Source: Acephala macrosclerotiorum (taxonomy: Eukaryota > Ascomycota > Leotiomycetes > Helotiales > Mollisiaceae). From it: 36,945 nucleotides of DNA. How positions within the stretch are numbered: position 1 is the first letter of the stretch; every line of letters begins with the position of its first letter. The position numbers and the translations under genes are program-made. Location: assembly GCA_014904845.1 (NCBI GenBank), contig MU119626.1, positions 1-36,945 of the forward strand. The letters run 5' to 3'. The notes under the pieces are model-generated. The model had not been told where the DNA came from and did not search any database. It saw only the letters and a program-made list of their open reading frames with translations. Shown piece by piece: positions 1-10,687 of this stretch.

Positions 1-2710
1 ACGATTTTTAAATTGTTAAATAATACAAAAAAAAAAAAAAAATTTTTAATTTTTTAATAAAATCGTTTATTTGAATTAAAAATTTTAATACGAATATTTA
101 TCGAATTTTTTGAATTTAAATAATACGTAAAATCGAAAATTGAAATTCGATATAAATTTTCTTAATAATTATATATATTTTTTATTAAATTTTTTTTATA
201 AATAATTCGAATAAAATAAAAAATAGTAAATTATTAATTATATTTAAAATTATTTTTTGTATTATAATATTTAAATATTTTTATTAAATTTTCGAGTATT
301 TTAAATCGTTAATTTCATTGTATCGTCGTTTTTTTTTTTTATATTTATATACGATAATCGTTTTTTTATACATTTTATCGTAATTATAAATAAATATTTT
401 TATTAATTTATAATCAATTTCTTTGAAAATTTGTTTTTTAATATATATTGAAAATTTTTTTATAAACTCGCGTTTTTAATATTATTTATTCAATTTATTT
501 CATTTGATCAATTTTTTAAATACTCGATCGAATAAATCTACGTACGTTTTTATTACCAAAAGATTTTTTATAAATTAATTAATAATTTTATATAAAAATT
601 TTATATTTACTCGATAATACTTTTAATTGTATTCGCGAAATTTTTTCTTTAAAACATCGTAAAATTCTTTTTTTAAATAATTTTCAATATTGTATTTTAA
701 TATAAATCGAATTTATTTTTTATAAATCGAATTAATATATTACAAAAATTGTATTTTTTTAGTTTTTAAAATAATTTTATAATTTTTATATATATTGTTA
801 TATTATTTTAAAAAAATTATAATATTGTTTTTTTTAAATTAAAATACTTTAAAAACTCTAAAAAAAAGTATTTATAATTTTAATACAAATACGTATTTTT
901 TAAAGTTTTACATTTTTAAAAAACTATTTTTATTATTCGTAAAAATTTTTTTAAAAAAAATCGATAATATAATTAAAATAAAAAAGTTTTTTATTAAAAA
1001 AAATAAATTTTAATACGAATAATTTATTAATTTTAATTTTTAAATTGAAAATTGATTTAATAATTCAAAAATACGAATTTTCGAATTACTATTTTTAAAT
1101 AAAATTCATTTTAAAAATTGATTTTTATTTATATCGTTTTCTCGTAAAATCTTTTTTATTTCAATTTTTACTCGAAATTTCGTTCGTTTATTCGTTTTAA
1201 TAAAATGTATTTTTTAAACAAATACTTTTTTAATCGATTTTTCTCGATTGAAATTTCTTATTTCAATTTTTTTCGTATTATTTTCTAAAATTCGAAATTT
1301 ATTTTAATTTTATTATTTCAATTTGAAAACAATTACAAACAATCCGCGAATTGCAATTTTTAAAAAAATCAAAATTAAAATATAAAATAATAAAACAATT
1401 TCATTTTTTAATACTATAATTTCTTTTTTTTTTCGTATTAAAACTTTTTTTTTTATATTTTAATTTTCATTGAAAATAAAACTAATTATTATAAATAATT
1501 ATCGCGAGTTTTTTTTTTTCTTTTTTATATTCGTTTTAATATTAATTATTTCAAACAATTTAATATGTAATTTTTATAAATTAATATTTCTTTATAATTT
1601 CGTAATTTTGTAATCAAATTATTTAATTTCGAACAATATAATTAAAATAAAAATTTTTTATTAATTGATTTTCAATTTCCAATTTCTAATAATTTAAATT
1701 TCTTTTTAATAATAATAAAAAATAAAATATATAAATTGCATATAAACAATTTTTAGTAAAATTCATTAAAACAATTTATTTTTTAACGTCGTTTTACTAA
1801 TATAAAAAAACAATAAAATACAAAATAAAAAAATCCAATTATAAATTAATTCGTTTTAATTAATAAATTAAATTTATTCGAAATAATTCGTAATTCGTAA
1901 ATTAATTAATTAATCAATTAAAATAAAAATAAAAAAAATTATTAATTAGTTTATAGTAAACGAAAACTTTTTATATATTAAAAAATACGTAATTAGTATT
2001 ATTTTCGAAACTAATTATTTACAAAAATTTTTGAAAAAAAATATATATAATTTTATTATAATACATAAAATATAAATATAAAAATATTATATATTTAAAT
2101 AATTTTTATTTTATTTTTAAAATAAATTTCATAATAATAAAATAATTTTAAAAATTGAATACGTTTATAATTATATTAATAATTTATATTTTTATTTATT
2201 AATATTAATATTTGTTTATATTATATTTTTATTTATATTATATTTTTATTTATTAATATTAATATTTGTTTATATTATATTTTTGTTTATATCGTATTTT
2301 TATTTGTAAATAAAATAAAAAATTTAATTAATTTAATATTATAAAATGTTAAAATTTATTATTAGTAAAGTATTTTATCGTAAAAATAAATATAATATAA
2401 ATATAAACGAGAATGAGAACGAAAATAAAAACGAAAATAAAAATAAAAAAAATACTTTAAAATTCGAATAAAAATCGATAATTTAAAAATAATAAAATTA
2501 TTATTTTAATTTATTATTAAAATTATTAGTTTATATTTCTCGAAATAAAAAACGTTTTTTTACTATTACTCGAATTATTGCGAATCGAAATAATTTGATA
2601 AAAGATTTTGACGAAATATAAAAATCGATATAGAATTGTATAAATAAATAGTTTTATACGATCAAATTCGACGGTTTTTAAAAAATTCGATAAATGTATT
2701 ACTATATAAC
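1..2710. repeat. AT-rich RIP-affected tract (left)
   Basis: Almost pure A/T with no credible reading frame. Many surviving C bases are in CpG, as expected where C-to-T mutation (RIP) has eroded repeats. Unlike the central tract at 24.9-30.5 kb, this one still keeps a fair number of CpA and TpG dinucleotides, for example near 480-520 and 1320-1620, so it looks less completely mutated or of different age. A directly repeated AT block of about 55 nt lies around 2185-2290. No transposon protein could be recognised. Confidence 0.85.
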
Positions 2711-3460
2711 AATTTTTATCGCAAGATGTACCACGGTCTTAGCGTAGTAAATCTTATTTGAAAAGTCTGTGTATATTGGTGCGTTTGTCTAAAGAATTGA
2801 GAGCTCTAGAGAACTGTAAATAAAGTAAAAACTAGGTGGAAGCTAGTGCACGTGACCACCCTAACAGGAGATATCCTTACATCTTGTCTAGACAACAAAA
2901 CTTTCTATTGTCAACTTCTCCTCTTTCATTACTTCAAGCATCAAATGAGCGGTTTCCCGTCTCCCATCTTCCGTAGGATTGCCGTACCAAGTAAGACACA
3001 AAAGCAAGTGGCCGACATCACGAGAGAGTTAAGTCCCTCAACCAGTTCCGGCAATTGAGAGTCTGTGTGCCGAGAGGAAGCATGCTCCCCCACAAGTCAG
3101 CGCTTTATACTCCATTTAGACACCAAGACGTGTTTGTGAATGGCGCTTCACAAGACCGAGGTGGCTAGGTGAGTGAACTTGATGCCATCTGATCTGCACG
3201 CGGCCTCGGGCAGTATCTCTGCTTCTCTCCCTCTATAGCATAAATACCTTACCCAAAAGTTATCAAAGGAACTGTATAAAGCAGAGGTCAGCTTTGACAA
3301 CTGCCCATTGAACTGTCCCAGAGGCCTGGCAGGCTAAGATTATATAACTTTGTGCCAACTCTTCTCTCTTGCCCATATCGAAGTTCAATTTCGCTTTTTA
3401 GTTTCTATGGAAACACGAGACGGTTTTGTTATTACTATACTAATACTGATCGCGTTAATT
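2711..3460. other. Balanced-GC island between AT-rich tracts
   Basis: Base composition switches abruptly to normal at about 2711 and back at about 3460. The open frames inside are short and resemble nothing I know. The only recognisable structure is the promoter-like module at 3097-3248, which resembles a module at 9.3 kb. The island therefore looks like a relic of the same duplicated sequence, stranded inside RIP-mutated DNA. Confidence 0.6.
3097..3248 (+). promoter_or_regulatory. Promoter-like module A (TATA type)
   Basis: The module starts with CGCTTTATAC and ends with a GCATAAATACC box. Its first 55 bases align with module B at 9274: TTTATACT, a GACxCCxAGAC block and TTTGTGAA, followed by a CG-containing stretch, occur in the same order and at the same spacing. 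A second shared block reads GATxTGC...CGGCCT. No convincing gene follows; a 22-codon hydrophobic frame at 3406 runs into AT-rich DNA. That it promotes transcription is inferred from the TATA box only. Confidence 0.4.
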
Positions 3461-3860
3461 TTTTTCTCGTTATAAATTTGAAATAATACGAATATTTTTT
3501 TTATTTGTTTAATATAATTGCATTTATTTAATATATATAAATTAATATTTTATATTTTATAAATTTTAATTATAAACAATAAACAATTTTATTAAATAAT
3601 GTGAATAATATAAAAAAAATATTTAATTTTTTTAATTTTATTAAATACGTTTTTATAATTATAATAATACTCAATATATATATTATTATAAAACATTTTT
3701 TTAATTAATTTAATTATATTATATAAAAAAAAAATATTAAAAAAAAATATTTATTATTGCAATTATTAAAAAGTTGTTTATTTTCAATGTATTTTTAAAT
3801 AATAAAAAAATCAAACTTTATTACATTTTTTATTTTGTTTCAATTTAGCGTTAAAGCCTG
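3461..3860. repeat. AT-rich tract between island and NLR gene
   Basis: About 400 bases of A/T-dominated sequence with almost no C or G and no reading frame. It ends about 200 bases before the stop codon of the NLR gene, so the receptor gene lies directly against RIP-affected DNA. Confidence 0.8.
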
Positions 3861-4064
3861 CGTCGAGTAGTTACTTTACTCTGATTTGACGACTAGCGGG
3901 CGACCATTGTTACACTTGGCATTACTTCAGGGCTAACAAACAAAAATATATTAAAATAGCTACCAACTATCAAAGAACTACGAAAACACCTGCGCACGGA
4001 ATTTTACAAATTATTTTCCTCGATAGAATAAGCTGGCAAATATTTTATCCCATTCTTGTTTGTC

Positions 4065-7000
4065 TTATAAGATGGCCTCCATTTCTGCCAGGATGTTATG
4101 AAAAGATCGCTGGATAGTCCTTAATTCCGCATCCTTCAAATCTCCTTGAGCAGCCAGAGACCTAGCAAGGTTATATACGTTCTCTTTAAACTCATCTGAT
4201 TCTGATCCTGCCGAGTGCAAAAATAGATGAAGGCCAAGCGCGTTCATGTGAGCAACTTCTGCCTCCTCGTATTTTCCTTCCTCGAAATAAGCTTCGCCTT
4301 GGAAATTGTACATGATACACCAATGCAATACAGTGTCATTGATCAGATCAGAGTGTTCAGGATGAGATATTTTTAGGGCCATGATATACGGGAGATTCCA
4401 GCGCGGCTTCGAATAAATACGCACCAAAACCTCGATCTCAGGCCATTTCCGCCTTTGTTGGAGGCGATGAAGATGTGAGAGTAACTCTTCCGGAATGCCA
4501 CCAGTCATGGGCGGACCAAGCCGTTCGTGATATGCATCGTATTCGACCATTTGCTGGCACACAGCTTCTTGGTCATTTAGATCCGAAGCTACCTCTAAGC
4601 GGGTAATTAAGAGCTTTCGATAAAGAAACGCTTTCACAATATCCCCACGAGGCTTTGCCTGTACATATGGCATAGCGAAGTTATCGATAATTTCACGAGC
4701 GAAAGTTATGTTTTCTTCGGTTTCAACCCTCGCACAAAGTGATGCTATCTCGCACAACGCGATGAGAAGGCTTTTGTTTCTCTCAAAGTCCTGGTAGTCG
4801 AGGGTGGGGAAACTCATAATCTCACGGTATAACGCTATGGCCTGCTCAAGATTTCCTTGCTTACGCAGGCATTGGGCGAGCCATAGCTGAGATTCAAAGT
4901 TGCTAGGTGCTGCTTGGACACAAAGCCGTGCTTGATTTGTCGATTCCTCTGGAGATTGTACTCGGGATCTCATTTTTGCCAACCGAAGGCGCCGCTCGTA
5001 AAGTAGTACACCTGAAGAACCTGAGTGTTCCGTGAGAGCAATCGACTTTCAAGGTATTTAATTGCTTTCGCGGTTTGGCCAGATGAAGCCGAGACTTCAC
5101 CAATTCGGTACAGCAATTCCTCAAGACCAGCAGTAATAATTCTGTGTTCCGTCATGTAATCCACCATTCTGGCAGACAAGGCGTAATCCAGGACAACATT
5201 GGCGTGTCGGAGGTAGTGCATGTCCTCAAATTCGAAGAAGAAACTCGAATCAATGGGCAGTATAATAACTTCCCAAGATTGCAGGTCTGGAGATGATAGA
5301 TGTTTTGATAATTCCTCAACCATCCAGGAAATATATTTGCACCGCTCTTCTAAAGACAGGCGACGATATATCCAGCTGTGCACTACTGGATGAACCCAGC
5401 AGTCTGCGGAAGTGACAAGAGAGTAGTTTCGGAGCCGCCCTATCGTAGATTGAAATCTGTTGAGGTTCCTGAAACGAGAGTCGTTGATGCTTGATAGTAA
5501 AGTTGAAGGACTCTTCTGAGGAGGGAGTGCATCCTTGAATCCATGAAAAGAATCGAAAACACGGGTCCCTTTAAGCCGCGCTTCTGCTTCTGAAAGGGAC
5601 CGTGTGGAACTTGCTTGCGCGTCCAGAAAACCAAGCAGGTCTAGTAGCATAGCTGCCTGTGATTTTGTAGTCGGATAAGAGGGGCCGGCAATGCGTTTGT
5701 AAGAAATCTCCCATGTGTAGAGGACCGAACGTTGCTCCATATCGGTATTGATTGCTGACTCTTGAAAAAGTTCCTGATGTTTCTCAACATCTCTATACAG
5801 AGAAATAAACTCGTGGATTGGCGCTTCTTCCTCTCGCATATACGATGCAGCTTGCACGAGTGCTAATGGGAGCCCCCCAAGCATATCCAAAAAGGTTCGA
5901 CATTCTTCTTGTGTTGCTTCTTGGATCAGCTCTCGACGCAGGCATCGTTGGAATAAGCTCAAAGCCTCATCGAATGGCATAGGTCCGACACGAATACCAT
6001 TCTGGGCTGGGACGACGAAACCGTCTAGAAGCCCAACAACTCGGGAATCTCTCGTAGTGATCAACACCTGCCCGCGTTGAGATCTCGGAATGTAATCCAT
6101 AAGTTTGACTCCATTAGCACCTGCTTCAAACATGGACTCTTTATCATCGATCTCGTCCAGAACTAAAAGCCATGGAAGAGAGTCATGGCTTTCCAAATAC
6201 TTTTTGACGATAAGTAGTACGTCTGGTTGAGGCTGTTCTAGATCTAGCTTTAACAAGCTGGCAATGGCTAGGTAACTGGTCTTCATATTGTCCAAGTTGT
6301 TTGCCCTAACCCAGAATATAGCTTGTTCACTTGAATGGCGCTTCGCATACTCGTATGCAATTTGACTCTTTCTACAAACGCGGACGAGCATACGTATCAG
6401 CTTTTTTGTTCATAGCGTGCGGTGAGAAAAGCGAAATTCTAGAAAGGATATCTCACCCAATTCCCCCGAGGCCGTAGAGAGCGACTCTTTTGTGGAAGTC
6501 GTCTGAATTCTCAAAAATCGACTCTACCTCAGAAAGCTCTTTCTCTCTGCCGGAGAAATTTGGTGTTGAATAGGCAGGTAGTGTTGATTTTAGTACGGCG
6601 TTCTTTGGTCCAACTTCGGCTGCGTCTACTACGTCTGTATTAGCATAGCTTTGGAGACGGCAGACTAGGGTTTTTGAAACTCCTAGTATTAAATGTTAAT
6701 AGCAATAGAAATTTATGACGACTTCTATTCCTATTACGTGAACAAGGATTGGTGGGGTTAACAACCTGAAGCAACTCTATTACAAAGACTCCGGGCACAA
6801 TCAAGTAAATCCTTTTCCTTGTCGGGTCGACCCAAATAAGCTTCCGTCAATCCATCAATCTCATCCAATTTTTCCCATTCTTCTAGAGATATAGTCTCCA
6901 TGTTTCTGTCAACGTCGAAGCGGAAATATGTCTTATTGTTGAACATTTCTCTACCTATTTTGCCCTTGGCAAAATCTTCCGCTTGCTTGCTCGCGTTGAT

Positions 7001-7975
7001 AGAAAGCTCCACGCACGTTTTGAGAACGTTCCACATCCTGAGTTGGCTAGTATCAAGCCCTTTCACATCGGTCAATCCAGTTCCAATGCTCAAGACCGAC
7101 CTAATTGTTGCATTTGAATACAGTCTCTCAACCTCATTGAGCACTTCCAAGATAGGATTGTTGAGTCCCAGAGCACCATCTCCAAATGCGGCATTAGATG
7201 ACTTGAGCTTAAGAGGCTCGAAAAATAGGGGTGCAGCTGAAGTTACCCGAGCTGCTTCCCAAATGTGACAGACATAATTCTCTTGAGACGGGGCCCAGGT
7301 AGTGTACGAGCGAAAAAGTACATTATGAAGTGACGGCTTTATGTTCCGGGTGGCGCAGACAAATCTGGATATTCAACAAGGTCAGTAATGGATACCAAAT
7401 GACTGAGCCAACAATGCCAACTCATGAGCGCAATAAGTCCTATCAATAAAAGTGGTAGTAAAGAGCCAGAGAATACCCACACTTTGCACTTAGGATCATC
7501 AGACTCCTTGAATAATGTGTCCGGATCGATGCCACGAGCTGTCAAGAGCTCTTTAATTGCTTTCTCGAGGGCTTGGGCATTGAAAAACGGCCTTCCTGCC
7601 ATTTGCTTCGCTATTCTCCGCAATGTACCAGGGTTGTCTCCAAAAACGGATTTGGATATGTGTTTGAATATCTCAATACACTCTGGGATCGTCATTCGCA
7701 ATCGGCCGAGCATAATTGCTATCAGCCTGAGATTATCATCTTTTAGCCTGTAGTTTATCTGAATTATCATTGATTTCTCACCCTCCAGTCGAGGTACCTC
7801 CAATCAAATCGAAGTAGTCACATGGTCTTGGCAAGTCTGGAAGGTCTTCGAGCCTCTGGAGGGTTCTAAAGATCCGCTGTAGGATAAGTAGACTGGCTAG
7901 CCCCTTGACGCCTCCGCCATCCAAGGAAAGAACACGGACAGCCACCGGACGGGCTGGGCTGGCCGGGATATCCAT
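4065..7975 (-). CDS. Patatin-NB-ARC-TPR NLR-type receptor
   Basis: Putative fungal NLR (STAND) protein. In this architecture nucleotide-driven oligomerisation is thought to activate an N-terminal patatin lipase and cause incompatibility or cell death; Neurospora PLP-1 is the family example. Exons by eye: 7975-7782, 7726-7481, 7364-6766, 6682-6457, 6371-about 5047, about 4948-4065. The first four introns (55, 116, 83, 85 nt) keep frame. Patatin: oxyanion DGGG at 19-22, nucleophile Ser62 in GTSTG, Asp209 in DGA. NB-ARC: P-loop GLGGIGKS at 417-424, Walker B LLVLDEIDD near 490-498, LITTR near 525, GLPLA near 588. TPR helices fill the C-terminus. The last junction is uncertain: a 98-nt intron (GTCGAT donor, CAG acceptor) gives 1157 aa and exact 42-residue TPR spacing; a 65-nt intron (5011-4947) gives 1168 aa; a frameshift is the third possibility. 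Start chosen at 7975 for its ATGG context; an in-frame ATG exists at 8032. Confidence 0.88.
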
Positions 7976-8691
7976 ATTAACTGTTCGAATCTGTTTTTCT
8001 GTGCGAAAGATTCCAGTTTTGGCAATGAACATTCAAGACATAAGGGGAAGTTGAATAGAAATGTAAAATCTGGAAGGGGAGAGGAACAGGCAGCCATAGG
8101 AAGTGGCAATTTTGCACAGCCTCCGGTAAAATGCGACGTGGCCTGCGCCTGGTTCGAGGGGTACGCTTATTCTTGCATGCTTTTCGTGAGGCATCATCAG
8201 CCTTCCTCACCGAAACTCTATGTTCCCGCACCAAAACACAATCGCGACCGCTTTTAAGTCCCTCGCAAAATACTTTGGCAAAATTTTCGCGAGCACGCAA
8301 AGCATTATGAGCGCCATTGGGCTGGATTGGGGCCTGGTGGGCTGAGATTGTTCTAGTCCGTGCCAACCCCTTTCACTTGCTCTGTTCCGCAATCCGAAGT
8401 CACGTTTTGGCTGCTGCGAGAAGACAAGACAGTCTCTCTGCCTCTGCTCCACAATGACACTAATTACTTTCAACTTCTTTCCCGTTGTCATTTTAGAACG
8501 ACGCTACAATTCCAGTCTCACATGTCCAACATAATTGCCCCAGCACCTACGCGGTAAATACAAAGGTAAAATCCAAGCATTAGATCAAAGAAACACCAAC
8601 TAGATCATCAAAGGAACCGCGACGTACCCAAGGTTAGAAAATCTTCTCGAGTTGCTCCTGGTCTTGTTGAATCGAATCTCTGTGCATAGAT

Positions 8692-8860
8692 GAGCGCTTT
8701 ATACCCTGTGGGACGTCAAAAGAAGCTCGCGGATCACAAATTTCACGAAACATGTAGAGATAGTAGCTGAGTGAATGGAAATTTGCGTGAGACGTGAAAA
8801 CACAGAGCGGCCTTTTCCTTTTCGTGGGTCTTTCCGATAGTGGATATGCATAAATACCCC
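8692..8860 (+). promoter_or_regulatory. Promoter-like module C (TATA type)
   Basis: Begins GAGCGCTTTATAC and ends TGCATAAATACCCC. In between it shares ATTTGCGTGA(A/G)ACG with module B, at a similar distance before the TATA-like box. The only frame downstream is a 99-codon one starting at 9011 with no known features. It lies upstream of the NLR start but on the opposite strand, so it is not that gene's core promoter. Confidence 0.4.
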
Positions 8861-9273
8861 CTCGGCCTATATTACAAGGTACCACGACCCGGAATAACGA
8901 GGACATTGGGGCTCAGTTCGAGAGATCGATGCAGGCAACAGCCCTCGAATTGTCTTGGCGGGGCAAAGCGCCTCAACTTTGTCAAGTTTCTCTACTGCTC
9001 GCATACAATAATGAATGAAAATGTATGCATAAATAAAGACAAGGTTTTTTTTGTGAAAGAAAGCAGATTCCTTGCTATCAACTTTTTTATTGTTGCCATT
9101 CCGACCTCGACCTTGAATGAACGTTCCACCACCACCTGTTGGTGTCGCAAAAATACTATGAAAGACCTTCGAAAGCAAAATAATAGCAGGGAAGTAAGCG
9201 CTGCACAATTCGTGAAAATGACATTACGCTATGCGTCTTATTGGTCGCGAAAGAAGTTTGTACCCTACGAACC

Positions 9274-9430
9274 AGCGTTTTATACTATACTTCGACGCCG
9301 AGACTGATTTGTGAACCGCGAGACCTGAAAGAGTCTAACGCAGAGCAGATTGCGACGGCCTGAGGAGGCATTTGCGTGAAACGCAACGAGCAACGGGACA
9401 AGTATTCTTATCACTTTCGGTATAAATACC
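9274..9430 (+). promoter_or_regulatory. Promoter-like module B (TATA type)
   Basis: Begins CAGCGTTTTATACTATAC and ends in a strong GGTATAAATACCC box. It is the best match to module A over its first 55 bases and shares GCGTGAAACG with module C. The following 240 bases hold a leader-like stretch partly conserved after module D, then a 33-codon frame at 9668. Function as a promoter is inferred. Confidence 0.45.
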
Positions 9431-9839
9431 CTTCCTCCTACCAGGTAGAAGTTACAAACGCGCGCTCCACGCCGACTTCGTTTAATTGACGGTAGGACTT
9501 TCGTGACGGCGTTGCTGAGTCTGCGCAATTCCTTTGTTGAGATCCCAGCTACTCATCCACTTTTGAGCTTCCACATGAAAAGCAGCAGCTAAGTTCTACT
9601 CAAAGAGATAAAGTAGTATTATTGCGGTCAACTTTCCAACTACTTATTATCGAACAGAAAATTCACAATGAACACAAACGAAACGATTCATCCCACCTCG
9701 CCTCGGCCTCCAACGAATGAACACAAGCAAGAAGCAGATCCCGGCGACCACCAGTTAATCATAGTTTAGTCCCAAACACCCCGTCATATCGTAATCCTGC
9801 TCTTGGCACTTCCATGTTGGTTAGTCGTATAATGTATCG

Positions 9840-10045
9840 TTTTTTATACTTCGAGAATACGAAAACGACTCGCTTCAGTTTGCGCGGTTCAGGTGAGGGC
9901 ATGGAAACAACACTCTTTTCCTGCTGGACCTTTGGAAGCTGGAGTAAATAATAATCAATATTGACGGAGTATATATAGATCCGCTATGACGTGTAAAACG
10001 AGGACCAGAATTTCCCTTTCGGGTTGCCTGGGGGTATAAATACCC
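9840..10045 (+). promoter_or_regulatory. Promoter-like module D (TATA type)
   Basis: Begins with TTTTTTATACTTCGA and ends GGGGTATAAATACCCC, a palindrome-like TATA box. A second TATATATA stretch lies near 9969, followed by ACGTGTAAAACG, which resembles GCGTGAAACG of module B. The block downstream near 10160-10260 aligns loosely with that after module B. No recognisable gene follows before the annexin gene, which is on the other strand. Confidence 0.4.
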
Positions 10046-10687
10046 CTCTCACCACTTGACCGGAGGAGGAAAAATAACAAATAAATTGTTGCCCTCGCTA
10101 GTATCCACTGACTACCTGTTCGACGAGTCCCTAGTGGCCTCACTTGAAGCCTGAATGCACCCAGTTCATTCGAATCCACACTCAAGTCCGAATTCAAAAC
10201 ATACGCTTGGTTCTACTTCAAAGGCCAAGAAAGATATGATTATTGCCAACTCTCTGACCACTGTCAAGTAAAAGGAGGTATTTGAGATAAATGTACCAAA
10301 TCCTTTTCTCTAAAGAGGATGCATGTAATAACGAAATTCAAAGAGACAGAGGAAGCATTGAGGAGATGACCCATTCATAGTGTAATATTTGAGGGCTCTT
10401 TGTTGTGTTGCGTTGGTCGAGGGAGGGGAGGTTGCCCTTCGCAGGTCAGTCCTTCAAATAGTCCACTTGGATAGAAATGGAATCTCGCAATCAGGTCAGG
10501 AGATCACCCATCAATGGTGAATGGAGCGTAGAGGTCGATTGCAAAGAAAGACCAACGTGCTTGGTATCAAAAGTCCCATCCCGGCCCCATATCTCGTAAT
10601 AACTCATACAATCCTCCCATCCGCCAGCTCCCGAAGCCATTGAATCCAATTAACAGTATTCATTTCTTTCTCACTGTGTCAGACTCC

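Larger units (their letters stand above)
7976..10687. other. Gene-poor intergenic region with promoter-like repeats
   Basis: About 2.7 kb between the NLR start and the annexin stop. Several open frames exist, such as a 99-codon plus frame starting at 9011 and 33- and 29-codon frames at 9668 and 10292. None has a recognisable domain, and the 99-codon frame runs into module B. The main structure is three promoter-like modules (C, B, D). After modules B and D a further diverged block is shared: the TTCTACT...CAAAG...ATTATTGC stretch near 9594 and near 10210. This suggests old duplication of a promoter plus leader whose coding part is lost or too small to recognise. Confidence 0.5.

Noticed and set aside
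2846..3058. A 70-codon plus frame in the first island
   Set aside because: No domain and no conserved features; starts just upstream of a module and is probably chance.
9011..9307. A 99-codon plus frame downstream of promoter-like module C
   Set aside because: No known motif, mixed low-complexity content, and it overlaps the start of module B; not enough to call a gene.
9280..9528. An 82-codon minus frame covering module B
   Set aside because: Runs across the TATA box region and shows no domain; likely chance.
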